This document shows, piece by piece, positions 9,159-20,191 of a DNA stretch of 64,000 bases. The notes beneath the pieces were generated by a model that was not told the origin of the DNA, ran no database searches, and saw only the letters and a program-made list of their open reading frames with translations. Position numbers and translations under genes: made by a program. The stretch is from Paracamarosporium sp. OC-R06-R3 (taxonomy: Eukaryota > Ascomycota > Dothideomycetes > Pleosporales > Didymosphaeriaceae). Every line of letters starts with the position of its first letter. Positions within the stretch are counted from its first letter, which is position 1. Location of the stretch: positions 1 through 64,000 of the forward strand of contig JACVRA010000340.1 of assembly GCA_019828545.1 (NCBI GenBank). Reading direction: 5' to 3'.

Positions 9159-9983
9159 CTAAGCGTCATCTAGTCCGCGTGCAATATCCAAGATGTTGGC
9201 GAAAGCACCGCGTCGCTGACGGAGCCCACTGCGACGGCCGCCTCTACGCGGAAGATGCGACATTGTAATGGCTTCGTCGGTCTTGTAATCGTGCTCCTAC
9301 AAGGCGACGGATTAGCATATGCGCTTCGATAGGTAAAATATTTCAATTACATACCCAGTACAATTGGTCTTGAGAACGGTCCATAGCGTTGCGGTTGGCG
9401 ACGTAGAGTTTGATCTTGCCTCCTCGCAGAACCACCTTCGCATACGTGTCGAAGCCGAAAGAGCGCATGAAGTAGCAGAGCTCGACGACTTGCTTTGCGG
9501 AGGGACCGGACTCCTTGGGGCTCGCGTTTTCGGTGAAGAAGCGTGCTTGCGCGGCTGTGAGCTCGTCGGCGGCGTGCTCGTCAAGGTACTGGAGGATTTG
9601 GACTGGGAGCGTTAGTCGTGTTGCTCCAGGATAAGCTTTCGAATATTGAAAGTCCCAAATTGTAAGGATAGCGAGTTATTCCAGGATAGGTAATCCAGCA
9701 ACCGACAAATTTCAGATGTCTGTGCTCATCGGTCCTCGTATTGATCATCCTGAGGTAACTCGCGTCCGGATACTGTGTTTAAATAGAGGTGGCATCACTC
9801 ACGCTGTACAGCGAGGTACTCGTCGGAACGGCGCTCTTTGGGCTCCCACTCTTCCTTGTAATCGGTGGGACGGAGCACGGAAGAGACGGTGAAAGGCACT
9901 TGGCGGTTGCTGAGCTCCTGCATGACGGTGTCCATGACGGCACTGAAATCGAAGGGACTGGGAGAAGTAGACCGGTCAGACAT
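9159..9983 (-). CDS. Conserved-looking hypothetical protein, 188 residues, Arg/Gly-rich tail
   Basis: Three exons: 9983-9803, 9602-9355, 9296-9159; introns of 200 and 58 bp (GTGAGT..CAG with CTAAC shortly upstream; GTATGT..TAG). Codons read smoothly through both junctions. I do not recognise the family. Residues 1-60 are acidic and helical, about 61-143 are a compact folded-looking region (QILQYLDEH, VVELCYFMRSFGFDTYAKVVLRGGK), and the last 35 residues carry RRGGRRSG and RQRRG, like nucleic-acid-binding tails. The first intron is long for this window; another small exon inside it cannot be excluded. Confidence 0.65.
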
Positions 9984-10250
9984 GGCGCTTGAGTTGGGTC
10001 GATTATTTCTTTGTATACAACCACTGAAACGACACGTGCGCAAACGTAGTGCTGAAGTGAGAAAGGGGGTTGATTTGGAGCAGAGGGTGTCTAAATAGGC
10101 GCTGTCTCGCCTTGAACCGGGGTGAATAATAACAAGTGCTGGAAACACTACGTGATCATACCTTTCCAGAACCTACCATTTTTGTCGCAAACACAATCGC
10201 CTTTGCGCAACTAATCCTGTCCAACGGCCTTCCGCCTCATTGCACGCTTT

Positions 10251-10598
10251 TCACTTCAGTCTCTTCCCGATGTAGACGGTACGGTCCCACGTCGGCTTCT
10301 CCGCTGTCTTTTGGAGAATTTTACCAAGCCCTTTGATGCTATCATTGAACCAGCGAGCATGTCCAGAGCCGTCAAAATCGAATGCGACGTCGCCGTCTTT
10401 TGCCGTGCGCACCCTCAGCAGGCCTTCCGGGAGCGGCAGAAACACCCATTTGGAACTCTGATCAGGGAGAATGCGACCTTGCCGGACTTTGTCCTGGAAC
10501 CAGGAGGCCTCATCGGCAGAGTTAAACACCAGGACCGGCTCGAAGGGTTTAACAGAAAGAAAGGCCGTCTGGATCGTGGGAGGTCCCGGTGGCGCCAT
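10251..10598 (-). CDS. Hypothetical protein, 115 residues
   Basis: Open frame with stop at 10251. I choose ATG 10598 (acaacATGGCG) because an intron with GTATGA donor and TTACAG acceptor appears to lie just upstream, in the 5' leader, which would remove the earlier in-frame ATGs at 10655 and 10643. The protein is a single compact region with many aromatic residues (ASWFQDKV, SSKWVFLPL, HARWFNDSI). No family recognised. Confidence 0.55.
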   Translation of the reverse strand: MAPPGPPTIQTAFLSVKPFEPVLVFNSADEASWFQDKVRQGRILPDQSSKWVFLPLPEGLLRVRTAKDGDVAFDFDGSGHARWFNDSIKGLGKILQKTAEKPTWDRTVYIGKRLK

Positions 10599-11166
10599 GT
10601 TGTAAGATGGATGGGAGTGTGACTGTAAGGTATCAGTACTCATTCTCTGACGCATGCAGTAGGGTCATACCTGATCAAAAGGGGTGCGTGAAGTTTGTAT
10701 TGATAGCGTTACGATGCTCTCAAACACACTACGGGGATGGATAAGATTACAGCACGGCGAACGTCCGCCTATTTATCTACAAACTTCTCTGGCCCCGCAC
10801 TGGGCCATCGGATCATACGGAGCATCTAGTATCCCGCCCTTTTACACAGAAACTAGAGAGAAACGCCGCCACACTTAGCAAACAAGGCGGTGTGCATGCG
10901 TTTGGGCTGATGGCGCAGTTTACGCCCACGCCGTCGTCCCAGATGGAAAAGTAAGCCATTGCTTGGGCATCACCCCATACTGCACAGCCTTGTCTAGCTC
11001 TTCTCGGGACGTCCCACACGCCTAATGATGCATTAAGGATGGGCCGTCGAAATCGCCAAGACATAAAGTTTGGGTATCGATGGCTTAGTCATGCAAGCTA
11101 GCTCAACCTCACGTCTCGCGAAGCAGCTACCTCCGAATAGCAAGACCCCACACTTACACCGCGACC
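10599..11166. other. Divergent intergenic region
   Basis: Promoters of the 115-residue unknown and of the complex I subunit gene. No further gene seen. Confidence 0.5.
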
Positions 11167-11952
11167 ATGGCTTCTGGATACGGATTGGCCGGCGGTACGT
11201 ATCTCTACGCACACCAATTGCACCCGGACGAGAGCGAGAGGAAGAACGAGGGCTGGGGCGGCGACAATGGCGGGCGGCGGCGAGGTTGCGACAAACAGCT
11301 CATGCGACGGCGGCGGCGACAACGGAAGCTCGAGATCACGTACACCATGCGCAATGCGAACGGATACACCTAGGTTGAATATCTATACACGCCAGAGCTC
11401 CCCAACGAGGTCACCGCACCGCACCGCACCGTGTCCCGTCCACCCGTCCTCCACCGCAAGCCGCTCTCCTCCGCACCCGCTGCTCTCTAAATCGAATCCC
11501 TCCGCTCCGAACCCACGCCTCTACCAGCTTCACTAACTCTCCACAGGCCCCTCCCGCTGCTTCCCCTTCTGGCAAGAAGTCCTCGCCTGCTACGTCACAA
11601 ACACCTCTCCCGACAACGACAGCGGCAAGATAAAGTGTCAGCCGGTGCTCGAGGACTACTACGAGTGTCTGCACCACAAGAAGGAGGTACGATTCCTCCT
11701 TACTCCTAACATCTTCCTCACTTTACGACCTCCCACTTCATAACCTACGACCCCGAGCCTCACACGCTGACGAACCTAAAGGCCGCCCGCACCCTCGCCC
11801 TCCAAGCCGCGTACCGCAAAGCCGAAGCAAACATTAAGCGCGACGACGCCCCGTCGGCAGGCGAGATACGGCGCCTCGGCGTCCTGGATGCGCCGCTTGA
11901 GGAGAAGAATCTCAAGGCGAGCAAGTGGTTCCCGCACAAGGAGATAAACTAG
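11167..11952 (+). CDS. NADH:ubiquinone oxidoreductase subunit NDUFS5 (15 kDa, complex I)
   Basis: Exons 11167-11194, 11547-11686, 11782-11952; introns of 352 bp (GTACGT..CAG) and 95 bp (GTACGA..AAG). 112 residues. Start MASGYGLAGGPSRCFPFWQ matches fungal orthologs as I know them. Twin CX9C motifs are visible: C14-C24 around FPFWQEVLA and C-(QPVLEDYYE)-C followed by LHHKKE. These Cys pairs form disulfides when the protein is imported by the Mia40 pathway into the intermembrane space, where it joins the membrane arm of complex I. The long first intron splits codon 10. Confidence 0.92.
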
Positions 11953-12484
11953 GTTTGCTGCTTGTTGTGCATAAAGCGGGAAGCACGGGATCAGGGTGGG
12001 AAGAAAGTCTAGAGGGAAGGAGAGGGGAAGTGTGTACGAATGATAGTTATCGCACTGCGAGGCGTGTACAGGATAGGATAGGATAAGTTAGTCCAGGAAT
12101 GAGAATCGTGCTGAACCAACGTGACAAGACGAGAGTGGATTCTGTGATGTGCCGTGCTGTGCTATACCCGAGACAACTCCATCAAAACCTACGTATACCT
12201 ACCGCCTCCTGACTCGCTCCCCAGCACTATCTCACATCCCGACACACCTCCACCCAACCAACTTAGACACCTTCTTACACCTTTCCTCTCAAAACAACCA
12301 CTCAATCACCCTAATTCATCTATCCATCCCCCATCTCACATCCCCAGCTCCAGCTCTAGCTCCAACTCCAACTCCTCAAATCCACACAATCAACCAGCCA
12401 CGACCCAACCCATCCCAACCCAACCCATCCATCCAACCTCACCAGACAAAACTCAAATCCAAGACACTATACTACATCCCAAGC

Positions 12485-12531
12485 ACACCACACCACAACA
12501 CACCACACCACACCACGCCACGCCACGCCAC
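12485..12531. repeat. CCACA/CCACG pentanucleotide repeat
   Basis: Imperfect tandem CACCA units that change from CCACA to CCACG toward the right. Confidence 0.85.
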
Positions 12532-12537
12532 GTCGTT

Positions 12538-12559
12538 ATTCCCTTCCCTTCCCTTCCCT
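12538..12559. repeat. CCCTT pentanucleotide repeat
   Basis: Four tandem copies of a CCCTT unit. Confidence 0.85.
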
Positions 12560-12785
12560 CAAACCCGCACAACAAGAAGAAATAAAATGAGACGAGACAA
12601 AATAAGACAGAGCGACGAGTACACCCGATAGATTGATACCTATACATGCGCTACGATACACAGACAGGCAGACAGACAAACCGATAAACGGCTAAGCATA
12701 AGCCTAGTCCTAAGCATAAGTCCAAGCTTATCCATCGCACTTCGTACCCACCACCCACAATCCACGACGCAGACCAGACGCAGAC

Positions 12786-12805
12786 GAGACGAGACGAGAC
12801 GAGAC
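12786..12805. repeat. GAGAC pentanucleotide repeat
   Basis: Four tandem GAGAC copies. Confidence 0.85.
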
Positions 12806-13472
12806 CATACGCCTCACGCACGAAACGCAGAAACGCATTTTCAATCGAGTCGAATCGATCGATCGAGTAGAGCAGAGCAGAGTAGAGCATATCCTTCCTT
12901 CCCACCTCATCTCAAAAAAACAACCACCCACATGCGCACAAACAACCCCCAACCCCAACCCTCAGGCGCGCAAAAAAGAGCAAAAAGAAGAAAAGACCAG
13001 AGAACAGAAAAAAAACTCATAACATCGTTGACATATGTTGAAAAAAGGACAAACCCCAAAGAACAGAGCAGAGCAGAACAGAGCAGGACAAAACAAAACA
13101 CCGCAGAACATACCGCCGATAAACCCTGTCCGCGCTGTAAGTAGAAGAAGAAGAAACCCGACCGAGCGGCATCTCCATGCCGCACGGGATAGGACAGAAC
13201 CGCTTTTACGCCTTCCTCTTCGCCTCGCCTCGCATCGACGCGTCGAATCGAATCGAAGCGAAACAGAGAAGACAAGACAAGACAAAACAAGCCCATACAA
13301 CAACCTCCTCCTCTTCACCCTCGAACTTCCTTCCTTCCCACACTGACTAATACTCCTCCATACCCATACCCAAACCCATCTGCGTCTGCGCCTCCCAGGC
13401 GAACCCCCTCCCACCATCCTCCCAGTTCTCCTTCACCCGCCCAGCAGCGCCGCGAAATTGACGATCCACCTC

Positions 13473-16093
13473 CTAAATGCCCGTCGATACGCTAGTGCGA
13501 CTGCTCACAGGATCCTGACTCTGCGACCCGGCGCGGGGCCCCACGACGCCATGCGCCTGCGCGATACTCCTGTGGAAAGATCCGATTTTCTGGAAGCCCC
13601 TTTGATGCTTGTTAGTTTTTATTTGGCACACAAGATGAGGGGAAAGACTTACTTCGACAAATCGAAGCCCTCCTCCTCAGGCTCCTCTTCGAAAGAGCCC
13701 AGACTAGCCCCGCGCACCATGCCAGGCTTAGCATCGAAGCCGTTGACGTTCGAGTTCGAACAGGAGCGCTGGGCGCCGAGGTCGCGGCGGGAGACGGGGC
13801 GGGAGACGGTGCGCGAGGGGCTGTCGGGCGGTGCGTCCTCGTCGTCGTCGGGCTTGTCCTCGGCGTCTTTGTCTTCTGGCGAGCCGCTGCGGTCTTCGTC
13901 GTCGTCTTGGATGAGCGGTGGCGAGCTGGGCTGCGGCATCTCGTCGTCGCCGTCTTTTTCGACGCCAGGGCGTAGCTTGATTGGGCTGAGGTCTAGTGGT
14001 TGTCTGGCGGGCGTGCTGGGCAGGTCGATGTATTTCCAGAAGGGGGCTGGGCTGGAGAAGTTCATGTACTGGCTTGGGACCTGGGCGGTGGAGGGGGGAG
14101 CGAGCCGCGGCGCATGGCGGGTAACGAGGGGCGTGACCAGCGGGTTCATCCTAGACGAGTCTTGCGCACCGGTCGAATTGTTGGCTGTGACGTCCGAATA
14201 GAGCGTGGGTGGCGAGTTGGCTGCTTCACCACGTAGTCCACTTACATTGGGCTTGACGGGGTCCACGGACGGAGACGATTCTAGTCCTCGGTGAGGGTCT
14301 TCAGCACCTTTGATGAAGGTTGGTCCACGCGTCTCGTCCTCTCCATAGATTAGTCGTTTGGCAGGTGTCACGAAACGATCGTTGGCGAATTTGGGAGACT
14401 GTTTGAGAATTCCGCCTTGGTTCGGTGCCCGGGGACCACGGTCAGGGGTGTAGGACTCATTAGCCATCGGAACAGACGACAGTGGAGGCGTTGTGGAACG
14501 TGGTGGAGACTTGATGCGGCCTGCTGCTTCCTGTCTGCGAAAAGCATCCTGCTGTCCAAGAGCACCCTGGAGCCGTTCGGAAGCCTGCAAGGGGTTCTCT
14601 CGTTGGTCGCGCGGATCACGGAACTGGCCTATAGCGGGTGAGCTCGGTCCGGAAGTGTCCATGCGGAATGCCCCACCGCCTTTGCGTGGGTTGAGCATCT
14701 GCTTCTTCATGAAGTCTTCCTTCTCGCTGTCTGCAATCTTCCACTTCATGCCCTTTCCGGGCTCGTCGGTGCGGCGGGCGACCTTTTCAAAGCACTTGTT
14801 CAATGACAGATTGTGACGGATCGAGTTCTGCCAGCCGCTGTTGGTATTTCGAAAGAAAGCATAGTGGTCTTTGATGTACTCGTAAATGTTGGCGAGTGTA
14901 AGCATCTGCTCATCGCTTTGTAGGATGGCTTGGCCGATTAGTTGAGCGTAACTGTGGGGTGGCTTGATGTCCTTGGCAGAATCCTGGCTGTAATCGATGT
15001 CTTCAGTAGAATCGAGCATTATGCCCCGGGGGTAAGTTGAAGGCGAACCTTTGCTTCGGGAGAATGTGACTGGCGTGCCTGGCATTGGGCGGCCTGGAGT
15101 GGATGTCAACTGGCTGCTGTAGGGGTGGGCTTGCTTGCTGCGTGATGATGTAGGCGGAAATGGATCGTACGGCTCTCGTTTGGGAGTTGGTCCATTGGGA
15201 TGTGCGTGTGGCGGCACAGTGCGCGAAGGAGGCTGGCCATCTTCGTCGTCGGACAGACCCGCATTGCGGTTAGTTATCGTCTGTCGCCAGATCATCGGAT
15301 GGAACACATCCTCTCCGTTGGCCAGCAGGAAAAGCATCTGCGTGCCCATGACCTGGATGCAGATGCCCGAATGCAGGGGTTCGCGTTGTCCTTTGGTCAG
15401 GCTTCTGTCGTCCAGCTTAAGTCCGTTGCGGCTGTTGCAGGTAAGGTACCACACCATGTCGTCGCCGTCGTATTCGATATCGGCGTGGATGCGTGAGACT
15501 TGCCGCTCGGGGCCCAGATCAATGTCGACTCCCCACACATTCGGCTCGCTCATCTCGTTGTAGTGTTGACCATTTGCAGCCGTGGGACGAGTCTGCGAGC
15601 GGGACGCGGCGTCTGCCCGGCCGATGATGAAGCGCGTCTTCTGCGCAAAGAAACACCAGTCGCGCGCTGCGACCTTTGCAAAGGCCGCCACATTGTTGCC
15701 GATGGCCTTTCGCATCTGCAGGTCGTTTGCGAAGTCGATCGAGGCATTGGTGGTGTATCCGGGTATCCGCAGGTGGTTGATGAGGTGGTTCTGGCGCTCA
15801 ATAGGGTCTATGGGTTCATCTGCGTTTGCTTCCGGTAGCGTTGCGTTGGAGTCGTTGCTTCCTATAGAGGCCCTGCGGCTGTGGCCCACAAGGTCAGCGG
15901 AGGCGGCTTGGTCGGTACCGTTCAGCGGCGCAAACTGGGCGTTCAGCTTCGAGGGAGAGGCATGGGCGCTGCCGACCTTTCTGCGCTTGCGGGAGGGCGT
16001 GGCGATCGAGTCTGGCGTGTCTGCATCCGAGTGGAGGGCGTCGGCCTCGCGGCGGGAGCGCAGGCCGGCTCGCCTGGTCGCCGAGGGCGGCAT
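13473..16093 (-). CDS. Forkhead transcription factor with FHA domain (Fkh1/Fkh2 type)
   Basis: Exons 16093-13653 and 13599-13473, 855 residues. Start MPPSATRRAG; the open frame upstream has no ATG. FHA domain at about 145-257 with IIGR (156-159), SRIHA (200-204) and NSRNG (220-224), the phosphothreonine-binding loops. Forkhead domain at about 377-461 with WQNSIRHNLSLNKCF (421 onward), the DNA-recognition helix. FHA plus forkhead in this order is the Fkh1/Fkh2 architecture, cell-cycle and developmental regulators in fungi. The tail is acidic and SP-rich. A stop appears right after LSK if the frame is read straight, but it lies inside a good intron (GTAAGT donor at 13652, ACTAAC branch, AAG acceptor at 13600) after which 42 more codons (SKGFQKIGSFHR..) follow to TAG 13475-13473. 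Confidence 0.92.
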
Positions 16094-17347
16094 CGTGTGC
16101 AGGCGGCAGGCGAGAGAGGGAGAGGGACCCGGGTGCGTGTTCGTTTGGACGGGGCCCGCCAGGCGTGCGAGGACGGGAGCGGACAAGGCGATCTACCACG
16201 GAGGACGGGTCGTTGCTTCGCCCCACCCAGACTCGAGCGGGATGGGCTGGCGTCGCGTCCGGTCAAGAGTTCCTCGTCGGGCGTGGGTGCGTGCAAGTGG
16301 GCAGCAGGAGCGGCGGCGGCGGCGGCGGCGGTGGACGGGAGGAGGGGGCTGGTTGTAGCTTCGGTGGTGGTGATGTGGAGGAAACGGCGCGTGTTCTGGG
16401 GCCCAGGGTCGTCTTGTTTGTTTTTCGCCCATGCGCGACGAAGCGGCAGCGCTGCGTTGGTGTCGGTAGGGCCGGCGGGAGTCGTGGACACAGAGGAAGA
16501 CAACACGTCTCGCCCATACAAGGATCACGAAGACGAGCAGAAAGGACCATGGCGGCTCAATGGCGTCTATTCTTGGCCGTGCACCACCCGTCAACGGTCA
16601 GCGCACGTGACTTCTGGCGCGTCTGGCCGTGCGTCACCTTGCGACCAGGCCGACCGCTCTGCATTCTTCAGAAGCGGAGTCCCCGCTCTACATCAGCCCA
16701 GGGCAGAGCATTCCCAGAGACACGCCCGATCGCCCGCTGCCGGCCATGACGCCCATTGTTATTGCGGCCGAACGCTCTCGGACAAGCGCGCTTCGTCATC
16801 AACGCGAGGAATCGATGCGCCCTGCGGCCCACCGACCAGTTCGCAGCAAGCCCGCCAGCAAGCGAGCGACCGACCAGCAAGCGTCTCTTCCCCAGAGGCG
16901 ACACGGTGGCCTTGCATCGCAAACCCAAACCCAAATGCTGCGCGTTCTGTGCGAGGAAAACTTTTCCCAGCGCGCACCTGACGCTACACCAAGACACAAC
17001 GGTAAACAAAAATCTCACCCCAGTGTGTGATCCGGCCCACATGACATCATCACTCCAACCACCCCCATTTGCCCACCAAACGCCATTCCGCTCTAGACCG
17101 TTTCGTCGCTTCGTGCGCTAGACGCGTGCCATACGCGCTGTGCTCCCTGACGTCCGCCGCATTCGCACAAAACAAACAACGCCTTGTCGTCGCAGTGTCT
17201 CGAAATTAAATATTTGCCATTATGTGCTGTGCTAAGACTTGATATCCATGTCCATTATTCATAAACCCACCGCGCTCGTCCCATCCAACCCTCAACAATT
17301 CAATTCATGAAACAACAACAATAGCAAACCAAACAGGGCTTTCGCAT
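16094..17347. other. Intergenic, GC-rich forkhead promoter and GH3 3' flank
   Basis: Long open frames on both strands (up to 366 codons on plus at 15881-16981) are a by-product of high GC and overlap the forkhead N-terminus antisense. No gene supported. Confidence 0.55.
16310..16331. repeat. CGG trinucleotide repeat
   Basis: Uninterrupted run of GCG/CGG triplets in the forkhead 5' region. Confidence 0.85.
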
Positions 17348-20191
17348 CTACAAAGACAGCTTCGCGCTGAGCGGCAGCGTCCGCGACGACGACCCGACGT
17401 GCACCGTCTTGGTGTAGTTGGTGATGACCCAGTTCTGGCTGACCGTGTCCCAGTTGGACACATCGCGCCGCGTAATATCCGCGTAGAAGGTGGCGCTCTG
17501 CCCAGCCGCAATGCTCAGGCGGTCGAAGTTGCGAAGGGCAACCGCAGGGTCCGAGGGGCCACCCAGCGAAATGTAAAGCTGGGGTACCTCGTCTCCAGGG
17601 ACCGTGCCGTTGTTGGTGATGGTCGCAGTCACGGTGAAGAGCACGTCCCAGAGCTGCGGGTTGCCTCCAGGACCTCCACCCGCGGCGATGCGCGGCTGCG
17701 GTGATCCGTCGGTGACGCCTTCGGGGTACGTGTAGTTGACACCGTAGTCAGGGTCCTGAGATGCCTCTTTGAGGCTGGTTGAGTTGAGATATGGGTAAAT
17801 GTAGGCATTGACGTAGGTCAAGTTAGCAGGCCACTGGTATTGAGAAGCATCGTTGCTGGAGTTGCTGAGCACTGGTGCTGCCTGAGTGAGGCCAGTCGTA
17901 GGAGTGTAAGGGCCGGCTGGAACTTTGGTGACGGTCAGGTTGGAGTAGGAGAAGGTCGTGTATGACAATCCGAATCCAAACTCGTACACTGGGGTGATGT
18001 TCTTCTGGTCGAATGCGCGGTAGTCGATGAACACGCCCTCTTCGAAGTCATCCTGAGGGCTGTCATGGCCGTTGGTCGGCTCGTAGATCAAATCAGGTCC
18101 ATATTCCGATGCGTTGGTGCCAATGGTGAATGGCAACTTGCCACCTGGGTTGACGCGTCCGTAAAGAACATCAGCAATAGAGTTTCCAGACTCTTGACCA
18201 GGGAGTCCAGCCCACAGTATGGCAGTGACGTTCTCGCTGTCGGAGAACGAGTCAACGAGGACAGGGCCGACGGAGTGAATAACGACAATAGTGTTGTTGC
18301 AGTAAGCAGAGACGTTGCGCACAAGCGTCTCGCCCCCTTGCCAGATGGTGAGGTTGTTTCTGTCACCCACATTACCATCGACAGGTATATAGCCCTCGCC
18401 GGAGTCGGCGTTCACGAAAACGATGGCAACAGCCGCTTGCTTGGCAAGCGCTACGATCTGAGTCCATGCGTAGTTGTCAGTAACCGACTGAAGGATGCCA
18501 CCGTTGCCAGCAACTTCGTTCTTGATGGCGTCGAGAGGGGTCACAAGGTAAGGGAAATCGGATGTTCCGGATCCCCAGCCCATAGCAAGAGTTCCGTTGT
18601 CACAGCCACGGTCAGCGCAGCCATTCGGACCGTACTGGTTGTCACCAGCATCTTGGCCGAAGACGGTCGTGGTCTTCTCATTGCCTTTGAGCGGGAGCAC
18701 GCCGTTGTTCTTCAGGAGAACAGTGGACTTGGCAGCTGAAATGCGGATGGATTTGTAGTGGTCGGCTCGTACATCAACGTGCTGGTTGATCAAGCCATAA
18801 CCAGTCTCGGCAAAAGCATGCTGATGTCCGTACGTATCGCGCGACCAGCTGTTGAAGTTCACCGGGACAGCATGGCGGTCGCGGCCGACGAGGTAGTAAG
18901 CAGACATGATGCGCGTCGCCATATCGTCAAGACGCCACTCGGGAACAGTCCCGTTGATGATGGAGAGTGTCAGATTGGGGCCCCAGAATGAGCCTCCACT
19001 GTCGAAGTCGGTGTCTCCCTACGATTCCAATTCAGTATTGGGCTTGATCAATGGCATGCAGCAGCACTTACGGGCATGGTCATATCGAGACCGGCAAATG
19101 TAGAAGCCACACCAGAGTGTTGAGCATCCCAATCGGACATGATGAAACCCTGGAAGCCAAGCTCGCCCTTCAGGATGTAGTTCTGCAGGTACGAGTTCTG
19201 GCAGACCTGCGAGTTGTTGGCTTTGTTGTAGGAGCACATGATACTGCCAGTGCCGGCGCGGACAGCGTCGGCAAAAGGCCACAGGTACAACTCGTGAAGG
19301 GTCTTGTCGTCCACATTGGAGCTGACGGCGTCAACGAAGCCGAAATCCTCAAACGTTCCCGGCGAACGGAAGTGCTCCTGCTCGTTCAGAATGTAGTGCT
19401 TGGTGCAAGCAATGACACCAGCATCTTGGATACCCTTGATGGTTTCGGCGACGGCGATTCCGGAGAGAACTGGATCGGGACTGAAGCCTTCCCAGTTACG
19501 TCCACCCTTGGGATTGCGACCAAGAGGGCCAACAACGGGACCGAGCTGAACATCGACGCCCTTGCCGCGATGCTCGACACCCATTTGGTAGCCGCGACGG
19601 TAGATCTCGCCGCGATCCCATGAAGCGGCAATGGTGCCTCCAGCGGGGAAGGCGGAAACAAAGTCCGCGAACCGAACACCCAAGGGGCTGTCCTGCGTGC
19701 AGAAGCCTGGGAAGCCCAGGCGAGGGATGGATCCGGTGTTGCCCACACTTGTTGGGTGAGCAATTGATCGAGGAGGAACGTTTGGGAAGCGACTTACCAG
19801 GCCTCGCCTTCCCAGCCGACACCGGTGGTGAGATTGACCTTCTCGAGCAGGGTCAATTGGCGTACAAAGGCTTGAGCTTTCGCCACTGCGTCAGACCAGC
19901 CGGGTGTCGAGGCGTCGACCCACGGGCTGGGGTAGAATGGAGGGCTGTAGGCATTGTCCTGCTTGTTTACAGTCAGCGCAGGTTGATAAACAAGGGCGGA
20001 AATCAGACATTGGACAGTCGGAGAAAAGGGAACAGCGATAAAAAGAAGCTCGCCACACCAGGCGTCATAGGTGCAGCTTCTCGCGGGTTCTCTCATGTAT
20101 GTGATGTTGTGGTGGGTGTGTAGGGGCAAAACGTTACCTGCGAGTGGACGAGGGGCAGCAGTGCGGATGCAAGCCACGCGCGGTGCAGCAT
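17348..20191 (-). CDS. Secreted beta-glucosidase, glycoside hydrolase family 3
   Basis: Exons 20191-20138, 19958-19798, 19747-19072, 19018-17348; introns 179, 50 and 53 bp. 853 residues, normal for fungal GH3. Signal peptide 1-17 ([17 protein letters not shown]). GH3 N-domain motifs: [41 protein letters not shown], and the nucleophile Asp277 in [10 protein letters not shown]. The C-domain follows ([13 protein letters not shown]) and then a fibronectin III-like domain at the end ([12 protein letters not shown]..). It would release glucose from cellobiose and other beta-glucosides outside the cell. Many N-glycosylation sites (NxS/T). The acceptor of intron 1 may also be four bases earlier in sense direction, adding one Gln. 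Confidence 0.93.

Larger units (their letters stand above)
11953..13472. other. Convergent intergenic region of low complexity
   Basis: Lies between the NDUFS5 and forkhead stop codons. Strand-biased, CA- and GA-rich simple sequence makes many long but meaningless frames on both strands. Probably holds both 3' untranslated regions. Confidence 0.6.

Noticed and set aside
12149..13417. Several 100-160-codon frames on both strands
   Set aside because: Products of CA/GA simple sequence in a convergent intergenic region.
15881..16981. 366-codon plus-strand frame
   Set aside because: Antisense to the forkhead N-terminus, high-GC composition, no domain or splice structure.
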